A stretch of 64,000 bases of DNA from Sitta carolinensis (lineage: Eukaryota > Chordata > Aves > Passeriformes > Sittidae). Shown piece by piece: positions 24,669 through 36,200 of the stretch; within the stretch, counting starts at the first letter, position 1, and each line of letters starts with the position of its first letter. The notes beneath the pieces are model-generated. The model was not told the DNA's origin. It saw only the letters and a list, made by a program, of their open reading frames with translations, and ran no database searches. The translations under genes and the position numbers were made by a program. The stretch covers positions 16,782,501 through 16,846,500 of the forward strand of contig CM063283.1 of NCBI GenBank assembly GCA_032173965.1. The letters run 5' to 3'.

Positions 24669-27271
24669 TAATACACACTTTGGAAATGGGACAATTCAAT
24701 GCCTATGTACAATGTTACCTGTCATGGCTTACCTTTGATATATACTTATTGAAGTTTCTATATATTAATTGTATGCATATCTAAGTGGAGGATAAAAAAA
24801 TATTTTTATCTGTGCTGTGAAAGAAGGAATCTGTGCAGGGATCTAGTAATGGGATTAATTTAAGAAATTAAATTGCTCCCAAAGTTGTCAAACTAGATAT
24901 ATGTATATGAGTTCATTATAATATTGCTAGGGGAGTGGTTTCTGTGATAGCCAATAGGAGATTTTGCATTAAGGTTGTCCTCTTGCTTATGTACCTTACT
25001 ATAAACAAATATAGATTACAAATAATTATGTATGCATGGAAACAATATCATAAAAGAGTGCCTAATTATTGGTATCACTTCTTCCTCCTCTTCAGTGTTT
25101 CTTCTCATCTCCCAGCACACCCCATCTGACATACCTAGTTGGGGAGCTGCAGTTATTCAATGTCTTCCTGCTAAATTGTGTGAGACATTTCTATGCATAA
25201 AGACTTTTGGGGTGAAGACTTTCCTAAATGGGTCTGATTGGGCTGATCAGCTACTTCTCATCCAGACTGAGTGGCATAAAAGACTTCCAGCTGTTATTAA
25301 TTCAAATGCAGCAGCCCCCAGATTCAGCCACAGTGTTTAATGTATATTTTACAGAAGTACTTGTATAAAGCTATTAATTGAAACTATTTTTAGGATCTAT
25401 TCAGAATGAGACTTGGTACTGATGATGAATGGCTTCATCGTGCTAGGTTATTATGGTCCTAAGTAATTTTGTTGGTTAGTACTTTTCCTTTTATACCTAA
25501 AAATCAAATAATAATGATGAATTGCAGAGCAATGAAAAAAAGGTATAATTGGCAAAATAGTTTATTACACCCTGTGACTGGAGGTAATGAATTGCAGCAG
25601 GAATTAAATACAAAACTTTACCAGTTAAACTGGATTTAATCTGTCTAAGTAGTGAAATAGATATTTCTGTAAAGCCATAATCTTCTTGGGTTATCTAGAG
25701 GTTTACAAAGTCCACAACACATGCATCTTTAAACTAGTAGTGTTCAAGGGGCTCAATCCTAGAGGTTTGATTAATAACAAGTATTCATGACCAAAGCAGT
25801 TAAGTGTAAAAATCAAATCAGAACCAAAATCAGGCCCTGCCAAACATGCTAAACAGGCTTTTGTCATTCCTTGATTGTGCACAGTCTACCTCCCAAGATT
25901 CATCTTGCAAAAAAGAATTTCTGTTCAGAACAGAGAAATGGCCTGATGATCAATGCATCCCTTAGTGGGATGATCAGAATTGTGCAAGTAGGAGTTAGTA
26001 AACTGGCAGATATTTGATGTGGCCATGGTTCAGACCAAACTGAATATGCAAAGAATGTAAATATTCTTCCTGCCCCTCAATATCCCCCCCTACCTTTTTC
26101 AGTAAATGCATTGAGGTTTAAGCCTGTGCTCTGTAAAATCCTTATACATATAGCTGGAGAAGAAGAAGGATCCATTTGATATCTTATATCATTGTGAATT
26201 GTTGAATCATTCAGTGATACAACAGTATCTGAAATGGTTTGCATCTTTTAAATGTTTTATCACATTCTTGTCAACATGTGTTAATAAGGAAAGGGGCTAA
26301 AGAATTCTAGAAGTAGATAAGGTAATTAAATTCTTTAAAAATTAGTCACAAACATAATTAATTTTTATTTGTTGCCAAGAGAGGTAAATCATGTTTCCTT
26401 CATTAACAGTTGGGAGGACTTGTTACATAGGAGATTTCTTAAGTATGGACGCTTTGTTCATTTTGACTTTCCCCTTGCAAACATATTCATATGAAGTCTA
26501 ACAAAGATTTTAAAATGATCTTGTAGCTTGAAAATTTTAGTCTTTTAGCTCTCTAAACAGGCTTTAGAAATAATTCCATGCATTTCTTAGCAATGAGCCT
26601 GTTAGCTAACTTTCATTTAGATTGTGCATCCTTTACCTTTCAATTTCTTTTATACATAAAAAAAAATAAAAAATACCCCAGCAATAAAGCTGACTGAATA
26701 AAATCATTCTATGAGGTGTAAAAGTTTGAATTCACAGTACAAAAGGGAATGTTTCCTATGCAGGGATTGTGGAATGCTAATAAGCCTGGCACATCAACTT
26801 GCTGCAACTCCTTACAAGTCCTGTAATTCAGAAAGTTCACCTTGAAGTTTGCATATAATTTTGCAATTCATTGTACATGTAACTTTCATTTTTAATACTG
26901 GCTTTCTTTTTCATATGGAGAGTGAGGTAATCAGGTTTCAGTAGCATCCTTGCAACACGTTAATTTCTTTTGGTAATTTTTTTTTGTCCCCATATCTATT
27001 TTTCTCTCTCTAACTTCAGTTACAGTGATATAATTTTATTTTATTTTCTTTCTCCTATAACTCCTGCTATTGTCTACACACATTGATTTTCCAGTTAAAC
27101 ACACTGCTTTCTGAGCTTTTTTGTATTTCAGCCCAATTGGACCAATCTTCTTTCTTTTACAGCAATGAAAATACTACAAATATAGTAGTCCAGGGGTTTG
27201 GGGTTTGGTTTTTGGGGGAATAGTTTATTTGGTTTGATTTGTTTGTTGGTTGGTCTTTTTTATGGACAGTA
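24669..27271. other. Non-coding AT-rich stretch
   Basis: No gene or named repeat is seen. There are A- and T-runs near 26660 and 26980, and short chance frames up to 102 codons (25032-25340). Confidence 0.6.
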
Positions 27272-27843
27272 GGTAAAGGAGGGGGACCCCAGCCCTCTAC
27301 ACTGCTCTCATGAGACACCAGCTGGAGAGCCGCATCCAGCTCTGGCGTCCCCAGCACAGGAAGGACCTGTGCTGTGGAAGGACCAGTCTGTTGGAGCAAG
27401 TCCAAATGAGGGCCATGATGATGATTAGAGGGAAGGAACACTCCTCCTTTGAGAAGAGTTTGAGAGAGTTAGGGTTGGTCAGACTGGAGAAGAAAAGGAT
27501 GCAGGGATACCTAATAGCACATTCCAGTAGGTAAAGGGAGCCTACAAGAAGAGAGTTTTGACAATGGCAGATAGTGAAAACTCAAGGGGGAATGGCTTCA
27601 AAATGAAAGAAGGCAGGTTTAGATTAGGTATATGAAAGAAATTCTTTCCTCTGAGGGGTGGTAAGGCACTGGAAGACATTGCCTAGAGAAGTTGTGGATG
27701 CCGCATCCCTGGAAGTATTCAAAGCCAGGCTGGATGTTTCTTTGAGTAATCTGATCTCATGGAAGGTATCCCTGGCCATGGCCAGGAGGTTGTTAACTGG
27801 AAGGTCTTTAGGTTCCCTTCCAACCCAAATCATTCTATGATTG
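27272..27843 (+). mobile_element. CR1 LINE, 3' fragment with end of the reverse-transcriptase ORF
   Basis: The plus-strand frame 27310-27534 carries the C-terminal CR1 ORF2 pattern: LESRIQLWRPQHRKDL, then LLEQVQMRAMMMIRG and LRELGLVRLEKKRMQG. A second piece near 27650-27750 reads HWKTLPREVV, the usual segment near the end of the ORF. The element ends with CAACCCAAATCATTCTATGA, the CR1 3' terminus, just before 27843. The product would be a LINE reverse transcriptase, but only the tail after the catalytic domain remains, broken by frameshifts. It is 5'-truncated and dead. Confidence 0.94.
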
Positions 27844-28243
27844 ACTATTTCTATCTACCCACTGTCTCCTCATCTCCTGTGCTAGGATCCTGGATGTTTC
27901 AGATCAATTATTATGAAGCTGTAGGTTTATGAAATCTTTGGGATATTCTGTATAGGCACTTGCCATTAAAAACAAGAATGGAAAGAAAATACACACATAA
28001 TGCAGCAATTGGTTATAATTAAGCATTAAAATATTTTTGTTTCTCTTTTATTTCACTGTTCTAGTGGATGAGGAATACATGTATTATTTGACAAAATAAA
28101 CCAGGAAATTTGGAAAAGGGTTTCCTCGTGAATTTAAACTGAATGTGTGTAATATTTCTGGGAATCCCCAAGGAATAACCTTTGCATTTCTTTTGTCCCT
28201 TCCTGAGCATTTTAACTGTGTGTATGGGGAGATATAAAATGCA
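27844..28243. other. Spacer between two opposed CR1 fragments
   Basis: About 400 bp of AT-rich sequence with no recognisable feature. It lies between the 3' end of the plus-strand CR1 and the 3' end of the minus-strand CR1. Confidence 0.7.
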
Positions 28244-28645
28244 AAATCATAGAATCATATAATATCCTGATTTGGAAGGGATTTACAAGGATCATTGAGT
28301 TCAACTCCTGGCCTGGACAGGACACCCCAAGAATCACAAACTGTGCCTGAGAGTGTTGTCCAAACACTTCTTGAACTGTGTCAGGCGTAGTGCTCTGACC
28401 ACTTCCCTGGGGAATCTGTTCCAGTGTTCAACCACCCTCTGGGTCAAGAACCTATTCCTGATATCCAATCTAAAACTCTCCTGGCTCAGCCTCATGCCAA
28501 TCCCCCAAGTCCTATCACTGGTTATAAGGCTGAAGAGATCAGCGTCTGCCCTTCCTCTTCCCCTTGTGAGGATGTTGAAGACCACAATTAGGGTTCTTCT
28601 CAGTTTCTCCTTCTCTAGGCATGCTGAGCAAATTTGGAGCAAAAA
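28244..28645 (-). mobile_element. CR1 LINE, 3' fragment with end of the reverse-transcriptase ORF
   Basis: It begins on the plus strand with AATCATAGAATCAT, the reversed CR1 terminal unit. The minus-strand frame 28642-28334 is open for 102 codons and shows the C-terminal CR1 ORF2 text: RRTLIVVFNILTRG, SFRLDIRNRFLTQRVVEHWN and RFPREVV. This part follows the reverse-transcriptase catalytic core, which is absent. The long open frame suggests this copy is younger or less damaged than the one at 27.3-27.8 kb. It is 5'-truncated and cannot mobilise itself. Confidence 0.95.
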
Positions 28646-31170
28646 ATAAATAAATTATTCAGACAATGAAATATTTATTTAATTTGTATTTAAAGACACT
28701 TCATGAGGGAGGCTAAGAGATCTTAGTCTGACTTGGAAATGAGTGTGCATCCAGGTAAGGTATAATGGCATGCACAAAATAATGTTTCACTCGAGTTAAA
28801 AGACTGGAAAATAAATAATTGGGGTCTAGCTTCTGTGGAAAGGTAAATAAGATTTCTCCAATTTTAGTTCCCTTCCTTCTTCCCCCCCCCCCACCCCTGT
28901 CTGTTAGGCTGTCTTGCATGTAAATGGTAAAATTTTCACATGACACCTTCAATAACAGTCTTAAATTTTGAAAAATATGTGTATCTCCCTGCAAATATAG
29001 TGTTTGATATAAGCATATAAAAAGAATTTGAAGCAAAATGAATTCACCTGACTAACATCTGTCTGAAAAACATTTAATCTCTATTTGCTCCTCCCCAGAA
29101 GACAGCTGGGTACAGGGAGGGAAGATAAACATCCCTGTCTTTATTTCTCAGCAAAATATCTCGACCATGACCAAGAGGGATTGCCTAGAGGCATGAAAGA
29201 AATGGCACAAAACATATATTCAATCTTTGTCTCTTCTACCATCACCACTTAGTGCAAATTTATAGTATGCAGCATTTCATGAAGATGACTTTTCAGGTGA
29301 GGACTGGGCTGAGACTGATTTGCCTTTTCAGCGCACAGGACAGGCATATATCAGAAGGTAACCATACCTGGCAGTTGTTGTTGCAGTGTTGAACTGCACA
29401 ATCTAATGCTTTGTAACAGTACACACAATGTTATGAAATTTAAGAATCTTAACTTGTAAAAGCCATATTGTATTACAAACTACTCTCCTGCTTTATCAAT
29501 GTGTTTTTCTCAACCAACACCAATGTATGTGCTAAGAAAAATCTTGTCAGCTCTGCTAGCTGCAGCAGTTCCTCAGCTTGGGATGTTTTTGAGCACAGAC
29601 CTCTTTCTCTCACCAGAGCTGGGTTTTGTATTCTGGCTGCAGTTACAACACACAGAGGAGACAGTTACTTTCAAGCTGTGCCCACAGAAAGGCCTCACAT
29701 TTCAGGCAAAACACTTCCAAAAGACTGAGGGAGTCGTTAATTAATACCTTTCTGCCTGGCCATGGAGAGCACTACATTTGGGATACAGTCTGAAGTCCTG
29801 ATCTTTTGCAATCATGGGAGGTGAACTGTAAAACAAAAGAGGTGCAGAGATGATTTGGGAGGAGTGTCTCTCTTTAAAAAGATGTTGAAAGTCGTCTATT
29901 TATGTCACTTGAGGAAGGGGAATGAAAGGAGTTAGAAGAATAAATCCAAAGGCCTAAGTGAAAGGATTATGTACAAGAAACAGATTTTTCAGTGGGTCCG
30001 AGTACAGGTGGGCTGGAGAAGAACATGATATAAGCTTCAGGTATGCCTTTCCATGGTAGTGGGGAATTTAAAAAACAAGAAGAAAATCTATGTACAATGA
30101 AATTGTATATATTTATGAGAAAGATTGTATGTCAACCTTGTTTGTAACAGCAGACCAGATTTAGTATACCTGAAGATTTCATATTAGTCCTATGCCTTTA
30201 AACTACCATTAATATGGCCATCAAAAGTAAAAATTATATTATAAATCCTCAAAAGTGTATTTAACTACTACTGTTGAAATCACTGGGAATGTAAAAAGTT
30301 TGCTAGTCTGCCCAGAAATTCATATAGCAGAAAAGTGTGTTTGATTATCGAGTATTACACCACTGTAGATGGGAGAGGATAGAGCAGCTCACTTGTTAGG
30401 GTGCTGCATCTGACACAGTCCAGGTATGAACGCCTTGATTGGCCCTGGAAAGAAAGTCTGCAAGAATGCAGATTTGTGTTCTTGTCTGCAGAAGATAAAG
30501 CAGAATAACATAAATGATGGCAATGGAAAAACTGTCTAAAATATTCTCAGCAAGGCTGCACTCCAGGAGCTTATTGAAAACGAGGTAAAATAAACAAATA
30601 TGGTTTTACAACAGCTGCACATTGATGGAGCTATAGTTGTTGGAAGGAAAATAGTGGGAAAAAATGATAAAGCATCAAAAAAGTGCAGTAATTGTGTTGT
30701 GCTGGTAGCATGATTGTGTTAAGGGAATATTAAATAACCATATTTAAGGTGGATGGTCCAGTGAAGGATAGCGATATAGAAACTAAGGAAGGGAGAGAGG
30801 GACTTGTGCTTTAACTGAAGGCAATCACAAATGCTGATTTTCTCTTTAATTAAATATACAGTCTTCTCATTTATTCTTTTTAGATAGGAAGAAGCAACTC
30901 AGTTGTCACATCAGATGATGAAATTAAGTTTTTTATTCCCTGACTAAATCTTCCATCTGGCAGCAATCTAAGTGCATCATGATAATAAATATATTCTTTC
31001 TAAAAGGTCTCTGACATCTCTCTGCAGGAACTCTCTGTCAGATAAAGTTCAAATTTTGATAATTTAGCTTTTGGGTAGGATTAAAAAGCACAAGTTGTCA
31101 TTCTTTCTTGCATAAATAGTACCTAACAATTTCTGCAGTTATTTTTAGACTTTAAATAATTCAAAATATG
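28646..31170. other. Non-coding stretch
   Basis: No gene is seen. A C11 tract lies at 28882-28892. Several short frames occur at 29468-29744 without a recognisable domain. Confidence 0.6.
28882..28892. repeat. C11 homopolymer
   Basis: Eleven consecutive C residues followed by ACCCC. This is a mutable tract with no evident role. Confidence 0.9.
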
Positions 31171-31695
31171 TCTTGGCAGGACCAGCAAGTTGTAACCAGG
31201 ACCACAAAGCCCAGCTGCAGAGTGCTCACCCCTGGAGTACTACTGAGGGCAGAAATCCTTCCTCATTCTTTGGCACTGGAGAGGCTACACCTGGAGCACT
31301 GTGCCCAGTTTGGGGCTCCTCATTAGAAGAGAGAGAGGCTCCGGATGGAGCCCTGAAGTGGGACACAGTCTGGTCAGGCAGGAGCACAGAATGGACAAAA
31401 AAAGGCTGTGAGAGCTGGGATTGTTCAGCCTGGAGAAGGAGAAGTTGATGGGAAGGAGCCCTGATTGCTGCCTGATGGGAGTGTGTAGGGGAGACATTCT
31501 CTTATCCACAGTGTCAAGATAAGAGAATGGATGCAAGCTGCAATGCAAGAAATTCACATTTGTAATTGGAGAAAATAAATATTCATAAAGAATTAGGGCA
31601 GGTTCAAGTATCACCACTGGAGATACTTAAAGCTTGACTGGGTGAGGTCCAGAGCAACCTGATTTCATTCTGAAGTTGGATCTAAGATCTTAAAA
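31171..31695 (+). mobile_element. CR1 LINE, old 3' fragment
   Basis: The plus-strand text includes GAGGCTACACCTGGAGCACT, GTGCCCAGTTTGGGGCTCCT and GTTCAGCCTGGAGAAGGAGA, all typical of the CR1 3' third. Later, CACTGGAGATACTTAAAGC corresponds to the segment near the 3' end. The terminal ATTCTATG unit is not found, and the frame is heavily broken, so this copy is older or truncated at both ends. The limits are approximate. Confidence 0.88.
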
Positions 31696-33081
31696 GTAGG
31701 TCCTGTTCCGACCAGAGAGAATAGACTGAATATACTCAAAAAGTCCCTTCTGTCAAAAGCTGTTCTACCTTCCCCAGAAAATTCAGTTATCATTCAGATA
31801 AGGAGACATTTTCTCATATTTCAAGTGGGTAAGCTGAGGCAGCAGTTAAATAGGCTGCCTAAGGTAACAAAGTTATTTAGTGGCATTAGATTTCAGTAAA
31901 TATTTGCTTTAAACCTTTCTTATTTCTCATTTGAAATATGCCTTCATATATTTTCTTAGAATCTGTGTTTATCTTAACTTACTGGGCCAGCTCTTTTTTT
32001 TGCAGACTACTGATCCATGCGGTATTAAGAACACTGCTTATGTACTCTTATGGGTTGTTTCTTTAATTTACCCTTGCACATTTTCATTTGTTGCAATGTC
32101 AGAAAGGCATGACAGTTTCATTGCATGTGTGAATGAATGCACAACGGTAAACCATTGCCTTTAAGCAGACAAAAGAAAGACATGAGTGTATTCATTCATT
32201 GTTGCCAGATGACATTAATTTTTAAAAATTATTATTGTTCAAATAAATGTGAGGCGAAAAGTAAGCCAATCTTATACACATACATTCATATGTAAATATA
32301 GATACACATACCAGACTGGTTAAAAAAACCCACCAGCCATAAGAAATGGAAAATGTTTGGTTTAGGGAGCTCCTGGGGGAATTTTCATTCACTGCTCCTC
32401 GAGCCAGGCTGTGTACTGACACTGAATTCCTGACGTATCCATCAGCTCCTGAGAAACAGGTGCCACAGACTGCTTTGTAGGTGCTGTTTAGTGCCTTCTT
32501 TGGCCTTACAAGTGTGTTAGGATCACCTATGTCAATTCAGCAAAATGATAGGTTAGAGCCTCCATGTTTATATTTAGAGGCTTTCTAAAGCCTCTAGTAA
32601 AGAGTAACAGCCCTAATTACGTGAGGGGAATGTTACCTGAATATAAACTAATTATCATATTCCTGTGAGTCTTAAAGATTTTTCTTTGCTTCTCACCTCA
32701 TGAAGCAGTGTTAAATATTTCCAAATTTAAAGATGTCGAAAGTGCATTTGCAAGTCCTACACTCCCTCAAGTCTGTGAAACTGCAGGCCAGGGTCTCTCC
32801 GTAAAAAGTCAGTCAGAATTTGTCTCATCCCACTTCTATTTTTAATTGAAAAATTGTGGCTCAAAGCAGAGATGAAAGAGTCAAATTGTATCCATTTACT
32901 AAAAAGAAACTCATGTAGTTATGACAATAATTTTTTCTTTAAAATACAAGAAAAAAATTCTGCTAAGGGCTTACACATAGCACAGCTGTAAATTCTTGTT
33001 TATCTGTCATGCTGTAGTTTGTGTGTCTGCATTTCTTGTCTTGCTGTGATTATCAAAGAATGTTTTTTCTTTATTTTTCAG
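31696..33081. other. Non-coding stretch
   Basis: I see no gene, RNA or repeat I can name. Short frames (up to 77 codons) look like chance. Confidence 0.6.
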
Positions 33082-33226
33082 AGCTCTACAGTGCTGGCAT
33101 TTATCAAGAGAAGACACACAGTATAGCCTTGCATAAATAATGGCTCTGGGCCAAGTACAGCTGAGGTGGTTGCCAGCACAACTCCATTGAAGTCAAAAGA
33201 ATTGCACCACGGGTGAGTTTGGCCCT
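33082..33226 (+). other. Exon-like segment overlapping a possible ancient amniote repeat
   Basis: A strong pyrimidine tract and CAG precede 33082, and a consensus donor (CACGG|GTGAGT) follows 33212, framing a 131-bp exon-like block. All three forward frames contain a stop, so it could only be a non-coding exon. The 3' part, AACTCCATTGAAGTCAAAAG followed by GAATTGCACCACGGGTGAG, resembles an old dispersed motif I associate with sauropsid genomes (ACTCCATTGAAGTCAATGG type). That favours a repeat remnant with chance splice signals. Confidence 0.3.
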
Positions 33227-36200
33227 TGGCTCAGGTCATGGAGGACTTTAACATGACAATTTTCAGTAATGCTTCAGCTGTTTGTGGTAGTTGAGTCTGG
33301 GTTTGCTTTTCGGTTAAGTACTGTATTTTGTTTCAAATAAAGGAGCTGAACTTCTGCTCAATGGGGTGAATGGGGCTTTTGTAAGTGGACTACTTCTGCA
33401 GTTTCTGTCCTCACTTAATCTGCTGTGAGTGCTAAATAACTCAATTTCATAAGATGTCATGACAATAGTACTGGAGACCAGTGAATTCCTGGGAAGATGC
33501 ACTGTGCTGAATATTTTGTGGGCCGGGCTCTAATCTTGTGCTTAATATATTGTATTTTAAGTGACAAGATGCTGCTTGTTGCCTGAATGCCAGCACTCTT
33601 TTACACCAGTTAGAAACCTGCAAACAGCACTGACTTTTAATGGTGCCTGGTTTGATTTGTCTTGTTGGCCATCGTATGCATCCACTTGCAGTAATCAGCT
33701 TCACAAATAAAGAACTAATTAATAAATAACTTCTAGTGTGCAAATACGGAAAAAACTGTTATAAGCATGTACTAGTAGGGCAAATCAGTAAGTTTATAAC
33801 AGTATTATAAACACACTAAAAGCCAGAGACTTATCTCAGTGGAAGCCAAAACAGATTTGTGTGTTACATTTGGGGGTGTATGAAAGAATGGCAAACCAAT
33901 CCAGATGTCAGATTCATATTTCTAAGCAGTGCTGAGTCAGTATCTCAGCATTAAACAGAGGTGTCTGTCACTTGAAATTCAGTAGATTTCAGGCCTGGGT
34001 TTAATTGATCATTGTTAGATTGTGATGGCATCGCATCCTTTTTAATAGGAGGTGTTAGAGTCAGATGTCAGGGTCATGTAGAAATTGTGGCATATGCTTA
34101 AATCAAGTGGCCCCACAGATATGTCGTTGGACTTGAAGAGGTTAAGTGCCCACAAAAGAAGCTAGTGAGCAAATGTGAAGGATCCCAATGACATTTCAGG
34201 GTTTTTTGTTTTTAACTATCAGATTTTATGCCAATATTTTCAGTCTTTGTGGGGCAGTAGAGAAAATAGAATTGAGATCTTGATAATAAAAACAAATTGT
34301 AGAAAACATTGCATGAAGAGAAATTTAAAATGAAATCAAAGGAACAGTTCAAGCTTGTGCACCTTTGTGTCATATTTTGCATTTCATAAAATAATTTTTC
34401 CTCCTCAATTGGTGGAAAAAAAAGCAACCCCTTTGGAAATAAAGTGTCATTTAAAATAATAAATACGTTTATAAGTTTGTTACAGTACACCCAAAATTTG
34501 TATTTTAAATTTTAAATTCTTGCTTGTCAGTAGACAAATTTTATATATTATCCTGAAGAAGAATATCTACCACTAAAGTACAAATGTACCTAGTTCTTGT
34601 TAATAGTTAATAATTTGGAATCAATAGTTAACTCTAGAAGAAATGCATCTAATCATAGCATTGGAGAAAGTGAGGTAAAATATTGAAGAAAAATATTTAC
34701 CTCTTTTACAGAAACAACAAAAAAAAATTCAGAATTAGGGTTTTTTGAAAGCTTGCTGTTAAATAAGAAAGACTTGTTTCATTGATTGTTTTATTAGTCT
34801 AATTTTCTCAAACTTTTGCTATGAATACTCTCAATAGAAATTTTTTTTTAGCAGGGAAAAATCTGGCAACAACAAAATGCAAACCTGCATCTCCTTTCAT
34901 GTAAGGAGGAGCAAAAACATTATTAAATCCATGTGTTATTTTATGAATGGATAAGAAAAACATTAAGGATTAGTCCTGGGGAAAATACATCCCCGTACCT
35001 CTTAATTTCCCTGAATCCAATTGCCTTCACGCTGTGTACTTCCCCGAAGAGGCAGCCCGAGCAGCAGCCCCAATGCTGTTCTGCCATACAGGCTGTGCAT
35101 TGTACAGGCTCTGAGGGTCTCACAGGCACATCTGGCTTTATTCAGCTTTCCTCTCAGCCATAGTCTGGAGCTACTGTTTGCTCTCACCTACGGTTTGTTC
35201 CATTAGCTGCTGTTAGCCGAACAAATCAGATTGTGCGATAAAAGCAAACAGGAGCTCAGACTATCTCTTCCTTAGAGGCAAGTTTCACTGCAAGCACTTG
35301 GGGTGTTAAACCTTCTTTCTACTTGGCTCCCAGATCCTCAGCAGTGCTAGGGGTAACAGGGACACCTTTTAACCTCCATGGCCTTGACTCTGTCAGGGGT
35401 AAAAACCAATGCTAGACAGATGACTAAGAAGAAATGTAGCATGTTCTGCAGTGACAATTTTTAATGAGGTTTATCAAGTTATTTGTTTTCTGACTAGTAT
35501 AAATGTTCCACTGGAAAATCAGCCCTGCTGATTTTAATGGACAAATTACAGGGGGGAAAAATACCCTGGGTGAACAGTATATAATCTGTTTGTGATGAAC
35601 TGTAGTAGGTAAGACCTCCAAACTAGGAGAAACTAGGTGGTCCTTTCTTTGACTGAAGCCACTGTTGCCAATCTACTAAGCTAAACACACATTTCACAGC
35701 TTGTTGCTTCTTGAATACATACAACTGAATTTACTTTGTGTGCCAAGTACTTGTTCAGAATACAGTGAACGTAACTCCTAGTTTTTCTGCCAAAATGGCC
35801 CCTGTCAAACTCCCCTCTTGCATTTAGCCAGCTACAAAACCTGTTCCTTGCTAGTGAATTCCAGTACCATCAGTGTTTTCCCTGAATAATTATAGTAAGT
35901 GCCCTTCTTTCATTGCTTTATAATGTGAATGTTCAGCTCCCCAGTTTTCCAGAGGAGACAAAAAGGCTATTTCTGCCTTGGCAAACAGAAGGCTTGGAAA
36001 GGATGCACAGGCTAATAGTTTGCTTGCCTTCTGTTGCCTCTCTTCTTTAATACACTCAGGTTTGTGTCAAACAATTCATTAAATTGTCCTTAAAATCTTT
36101 CCAGGGAAGTGGGGAGATTCCTTCTGTTTGTGTTACACGTGCAGCCTTAAAGCAGCTTCTTTTTCAAGCAAGTCTGCACCTGCTTGTCTGTCATCTCCCT

